Positions 8,956-17,661 of a stretch of DNA of 64,000 nt are shown piece by piece; within the stretch, counting starts at the first letter, position 1; each line of letters starts with the position of its first letter. Below the pieces are notes generated by a model. That model was not told where the DNA came from. It saw only the letters and a list, made by a program, of their open reading frames with translations, and made no database searches. A program made the translations under genes and the position numbers. The DNA comes from Burkholderiales bacterium C2 (lineage in GTDB: Bacteria > Pseudomonadota > Gammaproteobacteria > Burkholderiales > Burkholderiaceae_C): assembly GCA_005503085.1 (NCBI GenBank), contig SCOI01000025.1, positions 32,832 through 96,831 of the forward strand, read 5' to 3'.

Positions 8956-9158
8956 GGAAAGCGCCCCTCCCGGCACCAAGGCAGAAACGTGGGAAGAGGG
9001 TAGTCGGCGAGGTGCCAGCGACGATAGGCCACATCGATGGCAGCAATCGGGATGGCACTCGCCGACGCGAAGCCCATCCGCAGCTGGCTGCAGACGCGGC
9101 TGTCGATCAGCTGCGCCGTGATTTCAGGCTCTTGGCGACAACAACGAGACCTCCCGGC

Positions 9159-9632
9159 TCAGTCACCTTTCTTGGTCTTGGGGCGGCCAGTCTTGATGGT
9201 TGGCACTCCTTTGAGTGTGCGCAGCAACTCAGCATCACTCAGGCCTTCCAGCAGCTTGACGCCAGCGCGCAGCAACTCGCTCTTCTTCACCGGATGGGCC
9301 TTGGCCAGGGCACGCTGCTTGATGATCGCCAGAACGGCGTACTCGTCTGAGGGCATCGTAAAACTGTCGCGCACCAGCTTGACCTTGGCGGGCTTGGGCT
9401 CGGTGTCCTTGAGCTTGAGCGGCACGGTCTTGGTCTTTGTAGCCGGTTTGACGGCAGCGCTGGGGGATTTTTCGGTTGCGCTTGCTTTGCGAGCTGGGCC
9501 GGCCTTGACTGCGGGCCGGGCCTTCGCTGGCTTGATCTCAGTCTTGCGCGCTGCGGTCGCGGCACTGCCAGACGTGGTGGCAGCCGGTTTCTGATCGGTG
9601 ACCTGGGAGGCGGCTTTAGTGCGAGCAATCAT
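9159..9632 (-). CDS. Lys/Ala/Pro-rich (histone H1-like) protein with conserved C-terminal domain
   Basis: 157-residue basic protein. Residues 1-85 are low-complexity K/A/P/T sequence like bacterial histone H1-type tails. The remainder is a compact domain (RDSFTMPSDEYAVLAIIKQR, then KKSELLRAGVKLLEGLSDAELLRTL) ending PTIKTGRPKTKKGD. The basic tail suggests nucleic-acid binding, but the function is unknown. An AAAAGGAAACC ribosome site precedes the ATG. A near-identical C-terminal tail (IKSGRPKSKKGE) survives as a fragment at 15556-15626. Confidence 0.75.
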   Translation of the reverse strand: MIARTKAASQVTDQKPAATTSGSAATAARKTEIKPAKARPAVKAGPARKASATEKSPSAAVKPATKTKTVPLKLKDTEPKPAKVKLVRDSFTMPSDEYAVLAIIKQRALAKAHPVKKSELLRAGVKLLEGLSDAELLRTLKGVPTIKTGRPKTKKGD

Positions 9633-9649
9633 CTGGTTTCCTTTTCTGT

Positions 9650-9671
9650 GTAAACCGTATATTCAGTTTAC
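9650..9671. promoter_or_regulatory. Inverted repeat upstream of the 9632 gene
   Basis: GTAAAC (9650-9655) and GTTTAC (9666-9671) form perfect 6-base arms around an AT-rich 10-base centre. They lie 18 bases before the ATG of the Lys/Ala-rich gene, in AT-rich DNA. This could be an operator or an mRNA leader hairpin. I see no U-run after it. Confidence 0.4.
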
Positions 9672-9951
9672 ATAATTTTTATCTAAAGAAGATTTGCTCA
9701 AATCACAGGCATCTGTGCTGGCCCTTGCGGAATCCGGGCTCGCTTGGTTTTGCCTGCTTCTCAAAGCGGCGCAGCGGCCAAGCGCCTCAAGCCCTGGTGC
9801 CACCTGCTGTGGAAGCGGACCCACGGGGCGCGATGCTGTAGTCCAATTGAATGTGGACGAGGCGAGGTGCTGGTCAGCCGGTGCCGTGACGCGCGGTCAG
9901 TTCAAGACCTTGCGGGTCGGATGACCGATAGGTCGTCCGCCAGACAGGGTT

Positions 9952-11769
9952 TCAGGCGCTCGGGGCGATAGCGATTGGACTTTGGGCCTGGCGGCGCTCG
10001 ACGAAGAAGCCGCTGCGGGGCCCCCGGTTCTTGGCCTGCTGCCTGGGTTCGACCAGGGCGGCCGCTATCTGGCGCGCCGAGCCATACTCGCCCGGCGCCA
10101 CTCGCAATACGCCGGCGCTGAGGCTGGGCAGGGGATGGAACTGCTCGCGTCCCTGACGATTCCTGCCGTGATAACCCTGGGCCTCGATATGCTGCGGCTG
10201 CAAAAACCGCAGCACGCCGCTGTCAAACCCCTGGCCGATCGCCTGCAGGCGCGCCTCCCACTCTTCCGGCGCCATCAGCATCATGAAATCGTCGCCACCG
10301 ATATGGCCGAGGAAGTCGCCGTGCGCCTCGGCGACCTGCGCCATCAGCTGGGCGGCGAAGCGGATGACCTCATCGCCAACGTGATAGCCGTAGGCGTCGT
10401 TGAAAGGCTTGAAGTGATTGATGTCCCAGTAGGCTACGACAAAGTGCTCGGCACGTTCGAGCAGGCGTGTCAGCTGGCGGTCGATCACCAGATTGCCGGG
10501 CAGCAGCGTCAGCGGGTTGGCGTTCGTGGCAATGCTCAGCTGGCTGTCCGACACGGCCTTCAGCAGGTCCGAGCTGCGGCCGATGCCCAGGTATCGCCCC
10601 TGCCGGGTGACGACGAAACCGTCGACCATATAACGATCATCGATATTGGCCAGCGCCTCGCTCATGCTGCGCAGGCTCGCGCTGGCATCGAACACCAGCG
10701 GGTTGGCGTCCATCAATTCGATGCAGCTCTTGCGCCCGAAGATCTCGATGAAGAAGCGCTCGGCACCGCGTTTGAGCACGCTCATCGAGCGCAGGATGCC
10801 CAGCGGCCGCTCGTCGGGACCCAGCACCGGCAGCGAGTACAGATACTCGTCGCGGCTGAACATCTCGATGACCTCGGCGCAGCTGACCGCAGGGTCGACC
10901 GTCGGGCCTTTGCGCGCCAACTGGCTCGCGGTGATCACCGAGAGTTCGCCCGCGGGTGTCGACCGCGTGCTGGCCGCCGAGCCCAGCAAGGCGTCCAGAT
11001 CGGCCCGCAAGCTGGTGCGTGGCGTCAGCGACGGCCGCGCCAGCAGATAGCCCTGGCACAGATCGATGCCCAGCCCGCGCAGCACCAGCAGATCACCCTC
11101 CTGCTCCAAGCCCTCGGCGATCACGGTGGCGCCGCTGGTGCCTGCCATCTCAAGAATGGAGCGAACGAACTGCTGCTTGAGCGGGTCGGTCGCGACACCG
11201 TCGATGAAGTGGCGGTCGATCTTGACGAAGTCGGGCCGCAGATCGACCCAGCGCTTGAGGCTGGCAAAGCCTTCGCCCAGATCGTCGAGCGCCATCATGA
11301 AGCCGAGCCCGCGCAAGGTGTCGACCGCGTTGCCCAGGGCCACCAGGTCCAGCACCGGCCGGGTTTCGGTCAGCTCGACCACGACCCGGTTGGCGGCCAG
11401 ACCGTGCGGCCGGAACTCCTCGGCGATCAGGGCACCACGATGTTCGGCCGCCATCAAGGTGTCGGCCGTGACATTGAGAAACACCCGACCCGGCAGTTGC
11501 AACTCGACAAAGCGTCGCACGATGCGCCGCACCACCAGGCGCTCCAGTTCGACCAGCCGCCCGAGGCTGGCGGCCACATCGAACAGCACCAGCGGTGAAT
11601 GCAGGGCCGAGTTGGCTGGTGCCCGTGTCAGGGCCTCGTAGCCGATGATCTGGGCCTGGCGGACATCGACGATCGGCTGGAAATGAATCTCCAGGCTTTG
11701 CTGCGCAATGACGCGGTCAAGCTCCAGCGCCAGCGTCTGCGTCATCGAGAACGGCAATTCAGTGCTCAT
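9952..11769 (-). CDS. EAL-CBS-GGDEF cyclic-di-GMP signalling protein
   Basis: 605-residue soluble protein with three parts. The EAL phosphodiesterase domain (about 10-250) retains the catalytic set: YEALTR (Glu45), VELTE, LDDLGEG, VKIDR and AEGLEQ. A CBS pair (about 285-420) follows. The GGDEF diguanylate-cyclase domain (about 430-585) has GGDDF at residues 491-495. Both outputs look catalytically competent by motif. No RxxD inhibitory site precedes GGDDF. The CBS pair probably senses an adenine nucleotide. No membrane segment or receiver is present. It is divergent from the chemoreceptor at 12049, which fits a role in motility or attachment switching. Confidence 0.92.
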   Translation of the reverse strand: MSTELPFSMTQTLALELDRVIAQQSLEIHFQPIVDVRQAQIIGYEALTRAPANSALHSPLVLFDVAASLGRLVELERLVVRRIVRRFVELQLPGRVFLNVTADTLMAAEHRGALIAEEFRPHGLAANRVVVELTETRPVLDLVALGNAVDTLRGLGFMMALDDLGEGFASLKRWVDLRPDFVKIDRHFIDGVATDPLKQQFVRSILEMAGTSGATVIAEGLEQEGDLLVLRGLGIDLCQGYLLARPSLTPRTSLRADLDALLGSAASTRSTPAGELSVITASQLARKGPTVDPAVSCAEVIEMFSRDEYLYSLPVLGPDERPLGILRSMSVLKRGAERFFIEIFGRKSCIELMDANPLVFDASASLRSMSEALANIDDRYMVDGFVVTRQGRYLGIGRSSDLLKAVSDSQLSIATNANPLTLLPGNLVIDRQLTRLLERAEHFVVAYWDINHFKPFNDAYGYHVGDEVIRFAAQLMAQVAEAHGDFLGHIGGDDFMMLMAPEEWEARLQAIGQGFDSGVLRFLQPQHIEAQGYHGRNRQGREQFHPLPSLSAGVLRVAPGEYGSARQIAAALVEPRQQAKNRGPRSGFFVERRQAQSPIAIAPSA

Positions 11770-11904
11770 GGGTGGGCGGCGCTGCCGGTAGTTGTGCGCC
11801 GACTCAGGGTAAACCGCAATTGTCCGCTAATCGCCCCGGCCGCGTCGCTGAGGGGGTTTGCGGGCCGGGTCTCCGCGGCGGCTTGTCAATGTGACGATTT
11901 GATG

Positions 11905-11967
11905 AATTGGTGAGCGTCCACTGGATCTGTCGGGCTGCGTATTCCTTGGCAGCGATTGTCACCAATT
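11905..11967. repeat. Widely spaced inverted repeat in a divergent promoter region
   Basis: AATTGGTGA (11905-11913) and TCACCAATT (11959-11967) are perfect 9-base complements separated by 45 bases. They lie between the c-di-GMP gene and the chemoreceptor gene. The spacing suits looping or two half-sites for one regulator rather than a terminator. Confidence 0.4.
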
Positions 11968-12048
11968 GTTGGGACACTTCCACAGTTCTGAGGTCGGAGT
12001 TCGCGTCGCGAGCTCGCTGACGAAGTCGTACCGGATGAGTTGTTGATC

Positions 12049-13950
12049 ATGTTGTTCTCACACCCCCTCAATCTGCGCCAGCGCCTGGGTCTGGTGGCCC
12101 TGCTGTGTGCGCTGCTGTGTCTGATTCCGACCTGGCAGCTCGGCGCGCGCATGGCCGAGGATCTGGCTGTTGTCAGCCAAGAGCGTGCCGGCCTGCCGGC
12201 CAACCAGATGGCGCAGCAGTTGCTGGAAGCCTTGAATGCGCACCGCCTGGCGGCCGCGGCGCTGCAGGCCAAGCCGGATGGCGAGACCGAGCGTCGGGCG
12301 ACGGCCGAGCGAGTGCTCAAGGCCTTTGCCGGTGTTGCCGCCGCGCTGGAGCGTTCCGGCTCTGCGAGCACGCGCGGTGCCTCGCTGGAGGCCTTGCGGC
12401 AGGACTTCGTGTCCATCGATGCGGCCATCGCCAAACGCGAGCTGGACTTCGCATCGCTGATGAAGCGCCAGCAGCAACTCGCGGCCGGCCTTTTCGACGA
12501 GATCAATCAGCTCAATGCCGACGCCGGTTTGCTGCTGGACGCCGATGCCGCCGCCTACTTCTCGGTGATTGCCGGGCTGCAGGTGGCGCCGCGCATCGGC
12601 GATGCCTTGTCCGAGCTGGGCGCGATCGCCAGTGCGGCCGCCATCGACGATGTGGCCCGGGTGGCCGGCGCTGCCGCGCGCTACAACGCCGATATCCACC
12701 AGTTGCAGCACAACCTGGCACTGGCGGCCCGGCTCGACCCCGAGCGTGCATCCGACTATCAGCAATCGCGCCAGGCTGCTGCGTCGCAGCAGCTGATGGT
12801 CAACGAGGTGCTGGAGGCCTCGGCCAAGGATGTCAGCTATCCGCTCGACAAGATGAGCGCGGCCTTCGCCCAGGCGGCGCAACTGCAGAGCAATGTGTCA
12901 TCCGAGGTGCTGAAGACGGTCGATACCCGCCTGGCCGAGCGCGAGTCGGCCCTGCGGCAGCGTGCCTGGCTGATCGCCCTGGTCGTTCTGCTCGGTCTGC
13001 TGGCCGTGGGCCTGCTGCTGTGGCGCACCATCGCCGGGATTCTGCGGCCGGTGCTGCAGGCCGTCGAGGTGACCGAGAAGATCGCCGGCGGCGATCTCAG
13101 CAGCGCGGTGGTGCTGGGCCGGCGCGACGAGATGTGGCGCGTGCTCAATGCCATCGCCGGCATGCAGCAGCGCCTGCGCGGCCTGGTGCACAAGCTGCAG
13201 GAGTCGGCCGGCGAGATCCACCAGGCGGCCGATGAGGTCTCGGCCGGCAACCAGGACCTGAGCCAGCGCAGCGAGCAGTCGGCCGCGCGCATGCAGGTGG
13301 CGGCCGGCAATGTCGAGCAGCTGAGCCTGACCGTCGGCAACACCGCCCGCGCCGCCGATGAGGCCAGCCGGCTGGCGCAGACCGCCTCTCAGGCGGCGAG
13401 CCAGGGCTGCTCCGTGGTGGGCCAGTTCCTGGTCACGATGCAGAGCATCAGCGCCGGCTCGCACAAGATCGCCGACATCATCGGCGTGATTGACAGCATC
13501 GCCTTCCAGACCAATATCCTGGCTCTCAATGCCGCGGTCGAGGCGGCGCGGGCCGGCGAGCAGGGGCGCGGCTTCGCGGTGGTCGCGGCCGAAGTGCGGG
13601 CGCTGGCCCAGCGCAGTGCCGGCGCGGCCCGCGAGATCAAGAGCCTGATCGGCGCCTCGGTCGAGCAGGTCGAGACCGGCTCGCGCCAGATCGCCGAGGC
13701 CAACGCCGCGATGAGCGGCATTGCCCAGGGCGTTGAGCAGGTCAGCGGCATGATCCGCAGCATCGCCAGCGATGCCAAGCAGGAGTCGGCCCGCATGCAT
13801 GAGCTCAGCGAGGCGATTGCCGAGATTGACCGGATGACGCAGCAGAATGCGGCCTTGGTCGAGCAGTCGGCGGCGGCAGCGCAATCGATGAACCAGCAGG
13901 CCGAGCAGATGAGTGCACTCGCCGGCGAGTTCCGGCTGCAGCGCGGATGA
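12049..13950 (+). CDS. Methyl-accepting chemotaxis protein
   Basis: About 633 residues. An N-terminal membrane anchor ([15 protein letters not shown]) and a second membrane helix ([19 protein letters not shown], near 305-325) bracket a roughly 270-residue periplasmic helical sensor. HAMP follows, and then the signalling domain whose hairpin tip reads [30 protein letters not shown]. No CheR/CheB tether pentapeptide is visible at the C-terminus. ATG 12049 is preferred over the in-frame TTG codons at 12040 and 12043, but the ribosome site is weak. It converges on the gene ending at 13952 with a single base between stops. Confidence 0.93.
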   Translation: MLFSHPLNLRQRLGLVALLCALLCLIPTWQLGARMAEDLAVVSQERAGLPANQMAQQLLEALNAHRLAAAALQAKPDGETERRATAERVLKAFAGVAAALERSGSASTRGASLEALRQDFVSIDAAIAKRELDFASLMKRQQQLAAGLFDEINQLNADAGLLLDADAAAYFSVIAGLQVAPRIGDALSELGAIASAAAIDDVARVAGAAARYNADIHQLQHNLALAARLDPERASDYQQSRQAAASQQLMVNEVLEASAKDVSYPLDKMSAAFAQAAQLQSNVSSEVLKTVDTRLAERESALRQRAWLIALVVLLGLLAVGLLLWRTIAGILRPVLQAVEVTEKIAGGDLSSAVVLGRRDEMWRVLNAIAGMQQRLRGLVHKLQESAGEIHQAADEVSAGNQDLSQRSEQSAARMQVAAGNVEQLSLTVGNTARAADEASRLAQTASQAASQGCSVVGQFLVTMQSISAGSHKIADIIGVIDSIAFQTNILALNAAVEAARAGEQGRGFAVVAAEVRALAQRSAGAAREIKSLIGASVEQVETGSRQIAEANAAMSGIAQGVEQVSGMIRSIASDAKQESARMHELSEAIAEIDRMTQQNAALVEQSAAAAQSMNQQAEQMSALAGEFRLQRG

Positions 13951-13951
13951 C

Positions 13952-14317
13952 TCAGGACGGCAGCCGATGCGGACCGCAGCGCCGCCGGCTCTCGGCGGCC
14001 GACAGCATCCGGCGCACGCACAGCAGCGCGTCCCGGGCGCCTTGCTGCTGCAGGCGCAGGCGCTTGTGCGGCTCTTCGTCGCAGGGTTCGCTCGACGCCA
14101 GCGTCAGCTCCAGTGTCGCGATCCAGTTGGAAATGCATCGCTCGACCAGCGCAAAGCTGCGGGCCGCGTCCATCGAAGCCGGTGCCTGCGTGGCCATCTC
14201 GGTATAGACGGTGACCAGATCGGTGACCGGATAGCCCCGCAAGGCCGGCAGCAGCCCGTCCAGGTCCGGAAGCAACGGGGGGGGCGGCAACTGGGAATGG
14301 GTGTCTGTCGCGCTCAT
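13952..14317 (-). CDS. Hypothetical protein, 121 residues
   Basis: Unrecognised soluble protein. The proline-rich start (LPPPPLLPDLDGLLP) is followed by a helical region with cysteines (VERCISNWIATLELTLA, ALLCVRRMLSAAESRRR). The start at 14317 is supported by GGAGG seven bases upstream. An upstream in-frame extension to 14368 is less likely. It abuts the chemoreceptor gene tail to tail and faces the 93-residue gene at 14476. Function unknown. Confidence 0.5.
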   Translation of the reverse strand: MSATDTHSQLPPPPLLPDLDGLLPALRGYPVTDLVTVYTEMATQAPASMDAARSFALVERCISNWIATLELTLASSEPCDEEPHKRLRLQQQGARDALLCVRRMLSAAESRRRCGPHRLPS

Positions 14318-14475
14318 TGCATGGCCTCCAACATCGAGAACAAGAACGAGCCGCTCTCGCGCGGCCAATTGGTGGCGGATTCTATGCTTGGCCGAGTCAT
14401 CACGCTGTCACGCGAGTCGGCAAGACTCCGGTCAGCCGGAAGAGTTGTACCGGCGATGCAGTGAGGAGCTTTCAA

Positions 14476-14757
14476 ATGGCACAGCCGATCAACACCCCAG
14501 CGTTGCAGCTCTGGCCCACGCTGGCCAGCACCCTGGAACTCGCCGGCTTCGACCCCGTTGATTTCGAGATGTCCGAGGGCGCACCGAAGGAGTTGGCGGC
14601 GATCGGCTTGCCGGATCGCTTGCTGACCGTGCGCCGTCGCTCGACCGGCCATCGCCAGCTCTACGCGGTGGCGCCCGGATGCCCCTGGTTGTTCAATGCC
14701 TTTGCCGATCTGACGGCCGGCCGTTTCGGCGTGCCGTCACGTTCGACGCTCAACTGA
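14476..14757 (+). CDS. Hypothetical protein, 93 residues
   Basis: Small protein, M-A-Q-P-I-N-T start, with a helical N-terminus (LWPTLASTLELAGFDPVDF) and a conserved-looking core (LLTVRRRSTGHRQLYAVAPG). I see no signal peptide or membrane segment. A strong GAGGAG box (14463-14468) precedes the ATG by seven bases, and this fixes the start. It is divergent from 13952-14317. Function unknown. Confidence 0.6.
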   Translation: MAQPINTPALQLWPTLASTLELAGFDPVDFEMSEGAPKELAAIGLPDRLLTVRRRSTGHRQLYAVAPGCPWLFNAFADLTAGRFGVPSRSTLN

Positions 14758-14867
14758 GCCGGCCAGCGGCCCCATCGCAATCCATCAAAAGCCCGGAGGG
14801 GGCGCTCGTCCGAGAGTCTTGCCCATGAGCAAGAAGTCCTCCCTCCCAGCTCAGCAAGGGTGATGTC

Positions 14868-15555
14868 CCGGCGCGTGGTTGAAGTCCACAGCGCCATCTC
14901 CTCACGAAACGAATCGACGGTCCGGGGTCCTTTGTCGGACTCACGGCGCTGCAGCGCAAGGCGAAGCTGACGGTCGCAGCGTTGAAGGCGCAAGGCAGGG
15001 TAGGTCGCGCTCGAATGCCGGTCATCGCAGAGGATGACCGCGAGCCGCAGGCACAGCAGCTGCCAGGCAAATTCAGTGTCTCGCAGCGCTAGTGCGACCT
15101 TCGCCAGTCCGCCTCGCTGTCCCAGCACCAGCGATGCGAGCCGCTGGTGCTCTTCGACAGGCAGGCCATGCGTTCCGGTGTGACTCAGCAGATTGGCCCC
15201 CTGCCGATGGTGCCGGCGTTTGGAAACCGCCCGGCCGAGCTCGCGGCGCCGGCTGCTCGGGGCGTCCGGCCGCAGCAGGCGATGAAGCTCAAGGTCGACT
15301 GTAGTCACCCGGCTGCATCTCTCGATATCGACCTTGAAGCGCTGTTGCCGCTCCTGTACCAAGGGATCTGCTGCGGCGATCTGGCCGACGCTGCGGTCGT
15401 GTCGATCGATGATCACCCCCTGACCGAAAGGCTGCCTTGGCCGGTTGCAGCACCGCGATTTCGCAAAGCTCGGTCAACGCTTGCAAGATCTCCAGCCCAC
15501 CGGACAGCAGCCCGCGCCGTTCCGGCTTCAGGCCTGGCAGTTCGAGCCGTTCCAC
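14868..15555 (-). pseudogene. ppx: Exopolyphosphatase (ppx) remnant
   Basis: Two adjacent minus-strand frames read as the C-terminal two-thirds of a Ppx/GppA-family exopolyphosphatase. The first is MERLELPGLKPERRGLLSGG, then EILQALTELCEIAVLQPAKAAF (15555 to about 15430). The second, from 15416, gives ADPLVQERQQRFKVD, EEHQRLASLVLGQRGGLAKV, LLCLRLAVILCDDRH and REEMALW. The N-terminal ATPase half is missing: a TAG sits just upstream of the first segment. There is a frameshift near 15425 and a probable deletion around the LLRPDAPSSRRRELG stretch. It cannot make active enzyme. Confidence 0.8.
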
Positions 15556-15626
15556 CTATCTGGCTTCGATGCAGCGACGTGGCAGCCATCAAGAGCGGTC
15601 GCCCCAAGTCCAAGAAAGGCGAGTGA
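15556..15626 (+). pseudogene. 3' fragment of a paralogue of the 9159-9632 gene
   Basis: The last codons before the TGA at 15624-15626 read VAAIKSGRPKSKKGE, matching the C-terminus of the Lys/Ala-rich protein (PTIKTGRPKTKKGD). Nothing upstream in this frame resembles the rest of that protein, because the DNA immediately upstream is the opposite-strand ppx remnant. This looks like a deletion junction between two genes. Confidence 0.6.
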
Positions 15627-15737
15627 GCCGGGCGCATGGGAGGAGGGCGCTGGCGTCTGTCTCCGGCGCTGTCACTGCAACTTCATCAAGGCTTTCTAGA
15701 CTGGCAGCTTGCATGACGAATCGATGACATCCAGTCC

Positions 15738-16604
15738 GTGCGGCGCCTCCTTCCCCTGTTGTTCTTGCTGTCCCTGCTGGCGCTGCTCAGTGCCTGTTCG
15801 CCGCGCCATCTGTTGCTCGACCATGTCGCGGACGAACTGGCCGCGCAGGGCCAGGCGCCGGAGGACGATCTGGTGCTGGCGCGCGAGGCCAGCGCCTTCT
15901 ATTTGAAGCTGTCCGAATCCCTGCTGCGCCAGACCCCTGGTCATGTGGCCTTGGGCGAGGCGGTCGCCGGCGGCTTCACGCAGTACGCCTATGCCTTTGT
16001 GGCCTTTGAGGCCGAGCGCCTGGAGTCGCGCGATGCCAGGGCGGCACAAGCGCTGCGCCAGCGAGCTGCACGCCTGTACCTGCGTGCGCACCGCCACGCG
16101 ATGCAGGCGCTGGAACAGCGCCGTCCTGGCTTTGCGCGCGCGCTCGCTGCCACCACCCCACCGCGCCTGGACGCCGATCAGGTCGGCCTGGCCTATTGGG
16201 CCGCCGCCGCCTGGGGTGCTTATATTTCACTGTCCAAAGATCAGCCCGAGGTCGTGGCCGACCTGCCGCTGGCCGTGCGTCTGGCGCGCCTGGCCTGGGA
16301 GCAAGAACCTGGCCATGGTGAGGGCGCGCTTGCGAGCCTGCTGGCCAGTTTCGAGGCGGCCCGCCCCGGCGGCAGCCGGCGCGAGGCCGAGCGGCTGTTT
16401 GATCAGGCCGAGGCCTATGGCGCCGGCCGCAATGCCGGCATCTACCTGGCTCGCGCCGAGGCCCTGGCCGACAACGACCGCCCGGTCTTCGAGCGCCTGC
16501 TGCAGCAGTCGTTGCAGGCCGCAGCGGCACGCCCGGATGTCGCCAACCAGCTGATGCGCGAGCGCGCCCAATGGTTGCTGGATAGCGCCGACGACCGCTT
16601 CTGA
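15738..16604 (+). CDS. TatT-like TRAP transporter T-component lipoprotein
   Basis: 288-residue lipoprotein. A lipobox LLSAC places the acylated Cys at residue 20. The mature part is all-helical with TPR-like repeats (FEAERLESRDARAAQALRQRA, RREAERLFDQAEAYGAGRNAG). The pattern fits the TRAP-T component first described as TatT, a periplasmic TPR protein that associates with the substrate receptor. It sits directly upstream of a DctP-type receptor and a fused DctQM permease with short gaps. GTG at 15738 is the only start that includes the signal peptide. Confidence 0.8.
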   Translation: MRRLLPLLFLLSLLALLSACSPRHLLLDHVADELAAQGQAPEDDLVLAREASAFYLKLSESLLRQTPGHVALGEAVAGGFTQYAYAFVAFEAERLESRDARAAQALRQRAARLYLRAHRHAMQALEQRRPGFARALAATTPPRLDADQVGLAYWAAAAWGAYISLSKDQPEVVADLPLAVRLARLAWEQEPGHGEGALASLLASFEAARPGGSRREAERLFDQAEAYGAGRNAGIYLARAEALADNDRPVFERLLQQSLQAAAARPDVANQLMRERAQWLLDSADDRF

Positions 16605-16626
16605 ATCCAATCCTCACCGAGGCCAG

Positions 16627-17661
16627 ATGACCATGACGAACCCGATCCCGCTGCAGTATCGCTTGCGCGCCGGCCTGCTTGCGATGGTCCTCGGCCTCGG
16701 CAGTCTGGCCCAGGCTCAGACCGTGCAGCTGCGCATCGGCACCGTGGTACCGCGCAACTCGCTCTACCACCAGCAACTGATGGAGTTGGGGGAGAGCTGG
16801 CGGGCGGCACAGGGAGCCAATGCCAAGTTCACCGTGTTCACCGATGGCAGCCAGGGTGGCGAGGCCGAGCTGGCGCGGCGTGTGCGCATTGGCCAGTTGC
16901 AGGGCGCGCTGATGTCGGTGGTGGGCTTGCGCGAGATCGAGCCCAGCATCGCCGCGCTGCAGAACCTGCCGCTGCTGTTCCGCAATTGGGACGAGGTCGA
17001 CCATGTGCGCGAGAAGATGCGCCCGGCGATGGAGAAGCGCTTCCTGGAGCGCGGCTTCGTCGTGCTGGGCTGGGGCGATGCGGGCTGGGTGCGCTTCTTT
17101 TCGAAGGAGGCGGCCTTGCGGCCCGATGACTTCAAGCGCATGAAGTTCTTTGCCTGGGGGTCGGAGCCGGAGCAGCAGGCCATCATGAAGAGCCTGGGCT
17201 ACACGCCAGTGCCGCTGGAAACGGCCGATGTGCTGCCCTCGCTGCAGACCGGCATGATCAACGTCGTCCCGTCTACACCGTACTTCGCGCTGGCCAGCCA
17301 GGTTTACACCACGGCCACCCATATGCTGGACATCAACTGGGCACCCATCGTCGGCGCGTTGGTGGTCAGCAAGAAGGCCTGGGACGCGATGTCGCCCGCA
17401 GCGCAGCAGGCCCTGCAAGTGGCGGGCGACAAGGCCGGACTGCAGATGCGAGCCAAGGCCCGGCAGGAGGTCGACGAGGCGGTGGCCGCGATGCAAAAGC
17501 GTGGTCTGACGGTCAACCGCCCCAATGCCGAGCAGTGGCGCGAATGGACTGAGTTGGCTGAAAAACTGTACCCGCGCATCCGCGGCAGCATGGTGCCTGC
17601 CGAGACCTTTGATGAGGTCTTCTTGCACCTGAAGGCCTACCGCGCCGCGCAGGGCAAGTGA
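16627..17661 (+). CDS. TRAP transporter substrate-binding protein (DctP family)
   Basis: 344-residue periplasmic receptor. The signal peptide ends near SLAQAQT (about residue 31). The mature protein starts VQLRIGTVVPRNSLYHQQL and keeps the family arginine region (FSKEAALRPDDFKRMKFFAWG) that usually clamps a carboxylate. It would hand its ligand to the DctQM permease that overlaps its stop by 4 bases (GTGA). This subgroup, with a T-component, has been linked to hydrophobic carboxylates in other bacteria. The ligand here is unknown. Confidence 0.88.
   Translation: MTMTNPIPLQYRLRAGLLAMVLGLGSLAQAQTVQLRIGTVVPRNSLYHQQLMELGESWRAAQGANAKFTVFTDGSQGGEAELARRVRIGQLQGALMSVVGLREIEPSIAALQNLPLLFRNWDEVDHVREKMRPAMEKRFLERGFVVLGWGDAGWVRFFSKEAALRPDDFKRMKFFAWGSEPEQQAIMKSLGYTPVPLETADVLPSLQTGMINVVPSTPYFALASQVYTTATHMLDINWAPIVGALVVSKKAWDAMSPAAQQALQVAGDKAGLQMRAKARQEVDEAVAAMQKRGLTVNRPNAEQWREWTELAEKLYPRIRGSMVPAETFDEVFLHLKAYRAAQGK

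Noticed and set aside
8857..9158. Minus frame MGFASASAIPIAAIDVAYRR in the gap below the Lys-rich gene
   Set aside because: It runs into the coding region of copy A in another frame, and its lower part lies in the conserved leader. No evidence of a separate gene.
12898..13884. A long minus-strand frame inside the chemoreceptor gene
   Set aside because: Antisense to the strongly conserved MCP signalling domain; no start signals.
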